A stretch of DNA of 64,000 bases. It comes from Istiophorus platypterus. Taxonomy: Eukaryota > Chordata > Actinopteri > Istiophoriformes > Istiophoridae. The position numbers were made by a program, and so were the translations under genes. How positions within the stretch are numbered: the stretch's first letter is position 1; the number at the start of each line of letters is the position of its first letter. This document shows positions 1 through 13,300 of the stretch, piece after piece. The stretch lies in assembly GCA_016859345.1 (NCBI GenBank), contig CM029114.1:9595501-9659500 (forward strand), read 5' to 3'. A model generated the notes under the pieces. That model worked only from the letters and a program-made list of their open reading frames with translations, ran no database searches and had not been told where the DNA came from.

Positions 1-3000
1 GTCAGTTTGAAAAGCTAATGGAAATGTGAGCTGAGCCAGGCAGCTACTGTGTGTGTTGGATTTGATGGCCAGTCTAATATAGTGTTTGTTTCTCAAAAAA
101 AACCCCAAAAAACCCAAAACTGTAATAAGTTGGACCATCAGTCATGTTTAAATTCTTGCCAACTCCGACCTCAGTGTCGGAAAGCATGTACAAAAGAAGT
201 CCAAGAGAGTCCTTTCTTAGACTGGTGTGAACAATGTGGAGGCAGGCAGGGAGGCATGCCATGGCGGTGGATCTGGCCCACCCAGTCTGTGGCCTGCTGT
301 GCTCCTCAGTTGTTCATCCCCTGAGCGAACAAAGCCGACACAGCGAGGATGGGGAACTCCGAAGGGGGAGGAGGGGCCGTGGAGTACAGCTGTCACTCTG
401 CTCCCCATAATATGTCAGTCTGGCGGGAAGGAGGGTAAAGCACAATAGAGACAGACAGACAGACTGATGGACAAAGACGGAGACAATCTGAGCCAAGCCA
501 AAAAACTGTCGCCATGCTTTTCCTCTCTCGGAGTTTACATAATTGCGGGACTTTGTATCAATTAGCGGGAAATAAGAGGGAGGGCTGATAAAGGAAAAAG
601 ATATATGAAACTGGCTTTTTGAACACTAATGACGGAAGTAATGTCAGAGGAGTCATTTCCTGTGCCGTTTGTACAGAAAAACACCTGTTGACCACACAGT
701 GTTATAAACCACACAAGTACAAACACAAGAGGAGCAAACTATCTGCTGATGCAGATCAACAAGTGACCTTGTCCTAAGACTTTTTTGTTGAATGACCCTT
801 TCATCACTTTCATCATTTCACATATGTCGTGTTACACCTGTGCCTCCAGCTCACATACAGGTAGCAGAAATGGAAAGGTAACACATTCAATCAGCTCTTT
901 TTTCAAGTCAGTCATTGTTAAGCTTGTCTTTCTCAAACATTTCTCAATTATGGGACTGAAACCTAACTACTGTTAAGTAGAAGAAATGCTTTGAATATAA
1001 GCATTGCACTGAATTCAGACATTTAGAACTATAATAGATGACATCTACAAAAATGTCACTTATCTTTATGGTATTTTTGTAATACAATAAAAACAACTTG
1101 TTTTTGTACCACAGTCTCTTATTCAGCAATATATAGTCTAGCAGTGGTATAGCTGTGTTCTGGTCCCATTCATAAATACGCCATTGTTTTACTCCTTGTA
1201 GCAATGCAGAAACCTTAAACTGCCCGATTGCTCGATGCCAAAACAGAGGTGGCTTTTTGTCGCGGCCGTGTTCATTTGATAATCCTCTATAATAGCCAGT
1301 GACTAAGCTTCTCCTCATATCATCTCCAAATAGGGCCAGCTGCCAGGACACACTCTCTCCTGCACAGAAACAATCTTATTATTGAAACTTGTCAGGGACC
1401 TTCTTTATCTAGTAGCTATAAATCAGGTTGAAATAAGGGTAAATCTACACAGACAAGAATTTGATTCCTTCTTGAGTGCAGATTGAGCAAAATGTCTTAT
1501 CAGTCAGATGTTGATTCACGGAGCAGAATAAAGGTACCCTATAGTTTCTGTACCACATACAACAAATTCATATGATTTCTAAACATATTTTATGCATGTA
1601 CTGTATCAACACTTGTAGAATTTAGGGGGAGTGAAAACAGACATGATACATGTTTCCCATATTTTTAGCCATGACTGTTGGAAACCCGAGCATGGTCGAG
1701 GGTGGTGTGCCCACTGGGCTCTGATCCTCCTTGTCGTCTCCTCTTGGCCCGTCCCAGGCTTAACCAGGGGAGGAATTGCGCTCATGTGTCCGTCTTTGTC
1801 TGGTAGATGGACAGAATAGACAGAATGAGAGGTACTCTGTTTATATGAACTTATAGTCGACTTTAGCCTATTTGTGAGAAGAAATGGAAAAACAGTCTGC
1901 GAGTTTACTGTCTCATCATCACAGACAGGGATTCCACGTAATTAATTCCAGCTGAGACATGATCCAATGTTGTTATTATTTCTGAAAAAAACAAAAACAA
2001 AAACAAACTTTATCCTTATCAGCTCCATCGGACCATGCTTCTACCTCATGGTGAGTGTGGTGTGTCCCCGTTGTGAAACGGGCGGGTTTGGGTTTGGTAT
2101 TGACATGTGGGTTTGAGGAAGAGGCCCCTTTCCCATCCAGAAAACTCACCCTCAGCCCTCTAGTGTTTTCATTCTCCCCACTCACATAGCATAAAGACTG
2201 CTGCCTCTTTCTTCCTCACTGAGGCACAACTGAGCTCAATGCTGGTTTATTGTGTGGACAGGCAGAAGCTGAACCATTGAGTATGATGTATGAAGTATGA
2301 TGTCCAGTTCACATTTGTGTTTCATAATTTATGAGGCATGTATCACAACAAATAACAAATCATTGGTTTTGAAAAATAGATAACCATGCCTGTCCTACAA
2401 AACTGCTGAATGTCTCCTCTGAATCAGTGAAGTTCCCTCACTCCTCCAAGTGTCTTTAACAGAGTTAGCGCAACAGGGCCGCTGCTGAGTGCAACCAGCC
2501 GTGCAAGACTAAAGACGGACTACCCTCTCTAACCTCCCTGATTCAAAGAATCCACTGAGCCTGACCCATTTCACATGTCCCAGGTCATAGGTCGCCGGCC
2601 TCGTCCCACTGAAGGATAAGACATTAGGGCATTTCACCACTGTTGCGGTGAAAAAGAAAAAAAAAAACATACACATTATGCAGCAGAACCCATAATCTTG
2701 AATATCTCTGAAGCGGTCAGTATCAAGTCAATTATCAAAACTGATCTGACAGTTTGAGGGATTACATGAGTCATGAGATAGGGTGGATTAAGGACAGGAT
2801 TCGGCCCATAGTTGTGGATCAGCGGCAGGTGACTCTCAGCTTTGGATGATTCCTGTTGAGTGTTTAGTTCAGATGTGTGTTTTTAAAAGCACATTCTCTC
2901 TCACAGACAATAAAGAGAAACTACATGAATGTCATGAGGTGTTTTGCATCCGAATCAATTTCATTCAGGGCTTTCGCTGACAGGGGGAGCGACAGAGCGT

Positions 3001-3446
3001 GGACGCGGTGGGGTGAGGCTGATTCACACGAGGCCAGCTCATTAATGAAAAATTAAAAACAAAAAAACTATGATGGAATTTTTCCACAAGCAGAAGATGT
3101 ACGATATATTTATGTTTGTACGTGGCCTTATGAGGGTTGAGGATATGAGAGAGCATTTGGCAGAGGTAGATGAGAATCAGGGGAAATAGGAAGTAAAGCC
3201 ACTCTTCTTGAAGCCCTGTGAGGGGAGGTTGAGGGGAAGCCCTGACATTAAGTTATCATGTTTCCCTTCCAAAATTAAAAGTGCCTGTTTGATTCCTTTT
3301 ATCCCTTAGCCCAAAGCAGATTGCAGTTTATATGCCTCACTGGCTCCTAATATGAACAAAAGAGATTGTTTCCTCATTGTACGGTGCAGTCGAGGAGGTC
3401 TTTCAAATCAAGTACTGAGGCATTGAGCTTTTTTCTCTCTCTTTAG
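1..3446 (+). other. frem3: Intron of frem3 (left part of window)
   Basis: No coding exon is supported here on either strand. It precedes a clean acceptor (polypyrimidine tract then ag at 3445-3446) feeding the first visible frem3 exon, which enters in the middle of a codon, so the gene must begin further left. The open frames present, including a 135-codon one on the minus strand at 944-1351, show no recognisable domain. A short A-rich tract lies near 2650-2667. I see nothing else in it. Confidence 0.75.
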
Positions 3447-4804
3447 GTGGAAACAAACTAAAGCCCCAGCCTTTCCGGCTCAACTGGGCCTGGATCTCTC
3501 TGGAGAAAGAATACTACTTGGTGGACGAGGACGCCAAATTCCTGGAGGTGACGCTTAAACGAAGAGGCTACCTGGGCGAAACCTCCTTTGTCAGTAAGTG
3601 TTGCCAGTCATTTGTTTAACATCTATTCGGATATGTGAACTGTGAAATAGAATTTTGTGTCTCTGGATTTTAAACGGATTGAATTGATATTTTAGAAATC
3701 AATGACTAACTTCTTTACTTGTATGTTATATGTTTATGGATTATCTGTCATTACTTTAGCTAAAGCTGAGAAATATGATAATTATATCAATGGAGTTTTG
3801 ACAAAGAATACATGATTTTTTTTCCTTTTTGTTTCTGTTTTTTCAACAGACCTGGAATTTCCGTAGAATTTGTGTCACTAATAAATTGATATGCAGGATG
3901 ATGTACAAAACATGCCCTTATTAAACTGACAATTTTATGAGGAATTATTGCCCCTTTAACTGTTCCCTTAGACTGTATTGTGTAATTTTATGTGTCATTT
4001 CAAAGGCCAGTCCTGCTATAAAGTGGCAGCAGAAACCCGCTTATTAAAAATCTGTGCGGTTTCCTGTAGGTGTCCTCAGTTTACCCCATAGATAAAATGA
4101 AGAAAACATAAAAGTCTTGTACCAAATGTTGCAAATCTGGTGTTTTCTTGTTTTAATGTTGTTCCGCTTCCTCTCTTCTCTGTGAAAGAGGTTTGATTGA
4201 GAGCACATATGATCTTTCCTCTAAAAGGTCACAAGGAAATGTCAACATGTCGATCAATGACACTCACATGCTACAGATTTATAACAACATATGTTTTTCT
4301 ATATATGTTTCTGTCTTTAAAGTTGCAAAGGGCATACAATGGAACAAACAAGGCAACACAGCACAACATTACAGACACAGATTTTAACCTAGTATAAACC
4401 TAATCTGTTGTGAAAAACACCTGCATGATGTATTTTGTGGTTTCTGACAATATATAGAATCTACTATCTGTTATTACAGTATCAGGCCCAAAACAGATGT
4501 CAAAGCTGCTTAAATCAACACTTTAATCTCCTCTTGTGTCACATGTCAAAACCTGCACAACCCTCTCCCTCAGGTATTGCCACAAAGGATGGCACAGCCG
4601 AGAAAGACAAGGACTTCCGTGGTAAAGCCCAGAAACAGGTGCAGTTCAACCCTGGCCAGACCACAGCTACCTGGAAGGTGAAGATCTTCACAGACCAGGA
4701 GTTTGAGAGCTCAGAGACCTTTGAGATACAGCTGTCAGACCCAGTCATGGCGGTGCTGGAGTTTCCAGAAATCGCAACAGTGGAGATTGTGGATCCTGGA
4801 GATG
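3447..4804 (+). other. frem3: frem3 Calx-beta domain 1 (two exons)
   Basis: Exons 3447-3593 and 4574-4804. The first strand motif is YYLVDEDAKFLEVTLKRRG, followed by the KDGTAEKDKDF loop and the closing FEIQLSDP and ATVEIVD strands typical of a Calx-beta fold. The domain is split by a phase-1 intron of about 980 bp (3594-4573) that contains nothing recognisable. Calx-beta domains bind calcium in some families; no binding site was tested here. Confidence 0.85.
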
Positions 4805-7800
4805 GTAAGAATCTTATATTTGAGTGATTTGAAAATGTTTTATCCCTCCAAAAAAAAACTTCAAGAGACTTGAATATATTTTATCAATGAGTGAATGATA
4901 ATGATTACTCATCGACTTTGTTTTCTCTTCCAAAACAGAATCGACGGTGTTCATTCCTCAAGCAGAGTTCAAGGTTGAGGAGGATATCGGAGAGCTGTTA
5001 GTTCCAGTACGACGCTCAGGGGATGCCAGCCAGGAACTCATGGTTGTTTGTTACACTCAGCAAGGTGAGATGAGCCTGTATGGGGAGACAAGAATATACA
5101 CAAAAATAGCCAAATGGCAATAGACACTGAATAAGTATCACACTTGAGAAATTCCAAGATCAATAGAAATAGAAAAGTAATTTTTCCTATTTCCCAGTTT
5201 TTTTTTGTTGCCTTCCGCACTATAACTGTTGACTTTCCATGTTTGCAACCATTTAATTGTACTTTGCTGTCTTTTTTGTTGTTTGAACTTTCTTTTTTCT
5301 ACCAATTTTAATAGCATTTGTGTGTATACAGCACTTTTACCCTGCCATTTTAATGACCCAGTATCCCTTCGATCTCTGTACTCCCATAATCCCACAGCCA
5401 CGGCCACTGGCACCATACCCAGCACCGTCTTGTCCTACTCTGATTACATCACCCGGCCTGAGGACCACACCAGCGTTCTGCGTTTTGATAAAGACGAGCG
5501 TGAGAAACTGTGTCGCATCATCATCATTGACGACTCCCTCTATGAGGAGGAAGAGAGCTTCAATGTCAGCCTCAGCATGCCCATGGGCGGCCAAGTCGGC
5601 GCCAACTTCCCAACGGCCAGAGTCACCATCTTGGCAGACAGCGACGATGGTGAGTACAGCAGCTGTTCACCTGTGAAACTGAGCAATTATTAATCAATAA
5701 CATTGTTACCTGGATGGATAGATTGATAAAATCTAATATTCTTTTGTGGATTTCTCCATTAGAAATACAATATTTTTAATTTTTTGCAAGTTAGAAACTA
5801 ACATTTCCCCCAAAGCCACATCTTTCTTTGGTCTTTGACTTGGATTCATAGGGACTTGTGCTAATATGAGCTCAGGGACAGATGGCATCATATGCTGCAG
5901 TTGCAGTGCTACACAGGGTCATGGCAGCAGGTGTGGGTGATCCTCTGGCTCTGCGCCCCTTTGATGCTCTAGTTTGCCATTTTGGTATCTGCCCACCATT
6001 AATCCACCAAAGGTGCACAGACAGCACCATAGCCACAGTTGCCAAAACAAAAGCCCTGGATACTGTACTCGCCTCAGTGGCTTCACAGTATTATCAGGTG
6101 CCTGACCTTTTCCATGCCTGAGACTAACTGTTCTGTTTACACACTCTGCTTCATTCATCTACAGTGGTGTCTGCCTGTGTCTGTCGCAATGAGCATCAGA
6201 AACAAGATAACAATAAGCAGGTGTTGTGATGGAGAACGGTGGCCTCAGTGTTTATTATGCTGCATCTGCCCGTCTGACAGATAAAAGGACTTTAAACCTC
6301 GTTGTGTTCCTCGAGCGACCCCAGTCCTCATTGGCATTCAGAGGAGCTCAGGGGGAAACACAGGGCATCCCTTTGTCTGCAGGGACCAAAAGGCAGGTGG
6401 TAGAGAGAGGGACTATTGTGCAGGGAATCCAAATGACTGGCATGTTTTTACTCTGTTCTTCTGTTTGACGGTATTCAGTGCAATTCTGCCTTTTTGTGCT
6501 AAAAATGTTAGATTCACTGCATTTCCCTTATCAACTGCAGAGGGAATGCAGTTTTTTAAATCTACAAATCACAAATTTTTCAGTGTCACAGAAGCCCTCA
6601 TTTTCTTAAAATCCTCAAGGTTCTCATAGTCTATCTATTGCGACCAGTAGTTCCAGACTCATTTTATCTTCCTCACATTTCTCCGCTGTCGATCAAACAC
6701 TTCACTGAGGCTAATTTCCAGCGCTTGCCCTTCGTAGTAGCAGACCTGCTCGCAGAACAAGCATCCCTCCTGTGCAATTTAGAACAGAAGTACAATTGAG
6801 GTTTATGTAAAATAAGCAGTGTGCATTCCCAGACATGTGAAGAGACATGAGAAGACTCCTCATTGTAAACCCCTATTGTGGTTCCACTTCTTGGTGGGTC
6901 CAAAAGTAACACCCCACCATAAATCTGGTACCCTGTGCATGTGTTTGTGTGTTTGTGTGTGTGTGTGTGTGCGTGTAAAACCATCTGCCTGCCTGAGTAA
7001 ACTTGTGGTTTGGACTTTTGCCAGCATCAAACCCTATTGTTGCTGTATTTGTCTGGCTCTTCCTCCCGCTGATCTTTAAGGTTGCCATGTTGGCACTCAT
7101 TTCCACATGCAACCCCTCTGGTATTAAATAGATGGCTTGGAGGGTGAGAGGCATTGAAAGTGTGCCAAAAACCCTTCCTTCAACATCACTTGTCTGTTGC
7201 AATATCAGTCAACTTCTAAAAAAAGCCAAGATCTGCCAATACTGCTCAAGAGCCAATAGCTGAGAGCAACTTTATTGTGTACAGTGATTATTCAAACAAC
7301 ACATTCAAAGAACAATTAAATAGAAAAAAGAGGAAATATATCTATTGTGATTGGTCTAAAGTCACATGACTGCTTCCCAAACTCATTCATTGCTTAATGT
7401 GATCAAACATCCAGCTGTTATGTTAGTTATATTATGTATATGATTGGTAAAATATGCACAGTTACACATCGATAATTATCTAAAGTTTGCTAATATTGCT
7501 AATTTTAGCTACTGTAGGCAATTGGGGAAATCAGACCAAGTAAGGCTGTGGCAACAAAACCCTTACGTGTATTCAGTTAAGCAAAGCAAGGTGTGTTTTA
7601 TTGCGTATGAATGAAACTTTCCCCCTTGTAATAGGAAGAATGTGTTATTTTGTCATTTAGAAGAAACATACTTATATAACCAACATGTAATTCTGCATTA
7701 TTACCAAAAACAATTGATTAATAAAGCATTAGTAAATAATTTGCTAAGCACTAATAATCTCTATAGCTACTATTCACAAGCCCCTTATTTGGTAAAGTAA

Positions 7801-10303
7801 CTTACGCAGTAAATTTCTGTCTCTGCCTATTTTTTTTTCTTTTAGTTTTTAGCCCAGAAAGCTAAAGGTCCAAATCTGAATCTCTGTCGGTTGATCTTTA
7901 AGAGGGCTGGCCAGACAGAGTGTGATGAAAACGAGATTTATGCCATAGTGAAGAGAGATGAATTGACTGTGTTCCAAGGGTCTGAATTCTTGCCCTCTCC
8001 CTTTGCAGAGTGGAGAGTTGCCTCTCTGTCTCTGCCACACCGTCTGCATAGCTCTTATCAGCTGCCCTATCATCAGAACATCCCTTCACTCATGCATCAT
8101 TCTGTGCGCACACACAAACACACGTCCTATTTTTCAGGTGTATACTCAGCCCTCAGGCATTGAGTTCAGACGGAGCTGTCTGGATTTAGAGCTGGGTAGG
8201 AAGGTGGAAGGAGGACAAGATAAGAGGGGTGATAGCTCGCTTCCTGTGCTGAGTCAAAAATTAGGAACTTTTCTCAGCTATTCATATGAGTCTGTCCCTC
8301 AACCCAGTTACAAAACTACAATATATTCAGTCTAAATATACTGAGAAATTAACAACAAAGATGCAAATCTAGGGTCAATTGATGGTTTCTTTCACTGTAA
8401 AAGACACTCTTGTTCTGAGAAACAGTAAAAATACAATATTCAAATTGTGAAAAAAATGACAATATGGTAAAGTAATTTCAAATGATAATTTGGCAGCTAC
8501 TTTGCCAAGTTAAGAACGTGCTGACTAAAGGCATGATTGAATTTGTGCCATGGCTAATGTTTTATCCATTGTACATTTCTATTTTTCCCAAATCCCGCAG
8601 AGCCCTCATTGTACTTTGGGGAACCAGAGTATGTTGTGGATGAGAGTTCAGGCTATGTCGAGGTGAAGGTTTGGAGGACAGGGACTGATCTGTCCAAGAC
8701 GGCTACTGTCACCGTCCGCTCCAGAAAGAGCGATCCCGTCTCTGCAGAAGGTAAATAGAGTAGGTTAACAGAATCAGCAGCACTCGGTCGGGATTTTGCA
8801 TTGCCCTGTTGATTTTATGGCTTCCTCTCCATCTGACAGCTGGACTAGATTACGTCGGCATTAGTCGCAACCTAGACTTTGCTCCCGGAGTGACAATGCA
8901 GACATTTAGAGTGACCATCCTGGATGATCTGGGTCAGCCGGAGCTAGAGGGACCTGAGACCTTTGACCTTGTATTACGGATGCCCATGAATGCTGTGTTA
9001 GGAGAACCAAGCAAGACCATCATCACCATCAATGATACTGTGACTGACGGTAAGTGTCATATACCTAAACAAAACATAAACTGTTTATTTATGGTATGTC
9101 CATACTTACAGTATTTTTTTTAACCAAATTCTAGATGAAATGATGTAACTCTTTATGAAAGTACTATGTTTGCTGGTCTCTTCAATATTGAATAAACTGA
9201 GTTCACAGTTTATGCACAACTTTTGTTTTTATCCACCCCTATATCACCATATTTGCATATGCGATATATAAACAATTAATAATTGGTCATTTAAACACAC
9301 TATAATGTAGTTGTAGGCACACATAAGAACCTTGTGAAGTATTTTTTACATAATATAATTAGCATTTATTAATCGATCAATAATATGTAAATATAATCCA
9401 AAAAAAATATCTATATAAGTACAAATCCTTGAGTCATTTGAAATAAGGAAGTAGACATATATGCTTATATACATTTTTAGTCTGTTGCGAAACACCTCTT
9501 AACTGTTGCAACACTGATATAATCAGTCACGGTTGACATATCACGAAACATTATTCCAAAAATGAATGTTATGTTATACTGTGTTATAAGTGCTGGATGC
9601 TTCATAGTAGTTATATATATATTATTTATCATTGATATAAAAGTGCTTATAAATGTTAAGTGGAGGCGAGGTATTGAAATACAGTGCTACAGAAAAACAA
9701 TTTTTTTTAGTAAATTTATTTATATCAAATTGCAATAAATTCAGTCAAATTTAGTGAGACTCTCTCGTAACAGACTGATTATTGTCCTCACAGTGCCAAA
9801 GGTTCAGTTTAAGGAAGGCAGCTACAAGGTGGACGAGTCCGATGGGGAGATAAAAGCCACAGTTTACCGCAGTGGAGACGTCAGCCTCAGGTCCACAGTG
9901 CGCTGTTACACTCGCCAAGGCTCTGCTCAGGTCATGATGGACTACAATGAGAGGCCCAATACTGATGCATCAATCATCACTTTCCTACCAGGTGTGACAG
10001 GCCTCTCTCCATTTCAGTCCATCCGTTCCAATATATCCTGCAGCAGTGATCTAAGGATGTTACCAATCCTTCTCTAGGTGAGACTGAGAAGCCCTGTGTG
10101 GTCAGCCTGGTGGACGACTCTGTCCACGAAGAGGATGAGGATTTCCGCTTGGTCCTGGGAACTCCAAAGAGCAAGTCTCCATACGGAGCCTCTATTGGGG
10201 AGCAGAAGGAAGCACTGGTCACAGTCACAGATGAGAAAGACAGTAAGTGCTTTACCAACATTGTATATATACATTATATAGATACATATATATATATATA
10301 TAT

Positions 10304-10397
<94 letters not shown>

Positions 10398-13300
10398 TAT
10401 GTATGTGTATATATGTATATATATATATATATGTATATATATCTGCAATGTATTTAAATGAACCACGATTCATTTAAACACTCCGTGCCAATATTCCAAT
10501 AATCTCAAAAAAGGAGTAACAGAATTCACTCATATATGGAAAGAATACATTTTCTTTTTAAAAACTACTAGTGAGCTGCTCTTGAGCAAAACATTAAATC
10601 TATAACTGCTGCAGTGGAGCAGTTGTAAGGCTAAGTAGGCTACACATGTCAGTCAGGGCACTGATGCAAATTAAATATAAATTAATTTGGATCCATGCGT
10701 CATACAAACTGAAGAATCCAACTAAGTTGAAGTAGTTTACTGAATCTGACAACAAGGAAAGTGGCAACAAATACCAACGGCAAACTTTCTGTTACCTTTC
10801 CATGTTTTCATATTCCCAGAAGCAAGTACTTTTTTCCACTTTTTGCGTTTTTCTATTCTTCTGTTGAAATTTGAAGTTTGAAGTAAAAACATCCTGATTT
10901 ATATGATACTGATGATGTTATCACTCATGCGATCAATTTGTTTCCCCCTGCTAGAGCCCATCATCCGTTTCTCTGAGATCAAGTACAGTGTGCGCGAACC
11001 TCAGGTCAAAGGCGATGTGGCGATAGTGAAGATTCCTATCCTGCGCATTGGCGACACCTCAAAGGTCTCAGTGGTTAGAGTGCACACCAAAGATGGCTCT
11101 GCGACCTCCGGAGAGGACTACAACCCGCTGTCAGAGGGTAAGAACCTGGTTTATAGGCTACAAAGTGACAACGTAGCTTGCACAGTGCCTCAAATTCATG
11201 TCGGAGATTTTTTTTTGTTTTCAATCATCCCTCACTTTATCATCTGGATTTCTAAGATGTCGAGTTCAAGGAGGGCGAGAGGGAACACTTTGTGGAGATT
11301 GAGATCCTCTACGACGGCCAGAGAGAGATGAGAGAGGCCTTCACTGTACACATGAAGCCCGATGACAACATGGTGGCTGAAATACAGGTGAGACGCACGA
11401 GCGGACACGCGCGATCAGGCATAAATCAGGGAGCAGGCCCTGTGCGTTCGCGCTACAGTGCTGCACATCCACACACGTGAGCATGCGCCCTGTCATGTCG
11501 GCCCGTGTTAAAATAGCCAGGCGGCAGCTGGCATTGCTGTCAGCACGCCTGAACCACAGTCTTATAAAAAGCTTTTCCCTCCGGAATGAGATGCTGAGGG
11601 GAATGTTCCAGAAGAGCCAAACAGTAGGCAAAACCTATAAACAGAACTGTGACATTCTACCCATATACTCCACATCAGGCATGTGCTGTTCACGTGATAG
11701 AAATAGGTTGCCTCTGACTAAATTGTTTTCTGCTTCTGCTGTAGATGAAAGAGTGGCTAATTGAATGAGAAAGGGCTCAGAGAGAACATCCCATGGTCCG
11801 AGGTTGCACGATCCACATGATTAGTTATCATAATGAAGGAAAAATGTTTATTTTTATTGTGCATCTGCAAACATGCTAGGCACCAAAATTTAGTGATGAC
11901 TTAATGCAGTGTGTTGGGGGAACATTGATTTGGCTTGAAGCAAGGCATTCAAAGGCAAAAAAGAATATTGCATCTATGCCCCAACAACACTGGTTCTTCT
12001 CAGTTTGGGAGCTGTGTGGGTGTAAGTTATTTATACATGGCTACACGGTAGTAGTATCTGCATCAGAATCTAAAAAGTTCTTCCTTTGTCCATGGACTTG
12101 ACCATAAACATAGGAGATAAAGAATGAAATTCATTATGAGATAAGTTTACTTAAAGTTGACAACCAGCTAACGAAGCCTTTCTTCTTCTCGCTAGATGAA
12201 CAAGGCCATCGTGTACATTGAGGAGATGGACAGTGTAGCAGACGTTACCTTCCCTGCAGTGCCCCAGGTGGTTTCCCTGCTCATGTACGACGACACTGTT
12301 AAATCCAAAGACAAGCCCCACCCGCCCAATGGATACCCTGTAGTATGTGTGACGGTGAGTGGGATGCTACTTTTTCCACACAGCTCTAAAGCTTATCAAC
12401 CAAACCAATCATTTATCTGTCTCAGCGCTGATTATCATTTTTGAAAGTATTGGCACTGTTGTTTAACGATTAAAAGTGGAAAGATAAATTCGTTCAGCAT
12501 CTGTTTTTGCCCTCTCTGACAGGCCTGCAACCCTAAATATCACGACTTTGATAAAACTGGTTCCATCTGCTCTGCGGAGAACATCAACGACACCCTCACC
12601 CAGTACCGCTGGCTGGTCAGCGCTCCCACTGGATCCGATGGAGTGACCAGCCCCATGAGGGAGGTGGACACTAACACCTTCTTCACCAACACCAAGTCCA
12701 TCACCTTGGATTCAATCTACTTCCAAGCTGGCTCCAGGGTTCAGTGTGCAGCAAGAGCCTTCAATGCCAATGGAGATGCAGGCCTGGAGCTGTCCAGTCC
12801 CATCGCTGTGATCAGCAAGGAGGAAGGTGAGCGGAAGGCGACAGAGACTTGGGCTGACGAGTAAAGATTTATGCTGACTCAAACTCAATCTGGCTCAAAC
12901 TCTCTGCAGGTATGTGTCAGCCTCGTGTCCAAGGTACTGTCGGAGCAGAACCTTTCTCTGCTAAGATCCGTTACACAGGCCCAGACGACCCAGACTTCCC
13001 CAACTTGATCAAACTGACCGTCAACATGCCACACATGGACGGTGAGCAGTAAACCTTTGTGCAACTTTTGAAGTATAATCGTAATTATCGATTAATCTCA
13101 ACTAAATCCTCACCTTGTGCGATAAGAACAAGCTCTCCCCTCTTGACAGGCATGTTACCAGTGATCTCCACGAGACCCCTGTCCAACTTCGAGCTTACCC
13201 TGAGCCCAGACGGCACACGCGTGGGCAACCACCGCTGCTCCAACTTACTGGACTTCAACGAGATCCAAACCGGCCATGGCTTCATCACCGATGCAACGAA

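Noticed and set aside
944..1351. 135-codon minus-strand frame in the leftmost frem3 intron
   Set aside because: No recognisable domain and no splice or promoter context; biased composition in its second half suggests chance.
10074..10466. Long frames rich in Ile-Tyr or Thr-His on both strands
   Set aside because: Translation of the TA/CA microsatellite; the only real coding sequence there is frem3 exon 10078-10242.
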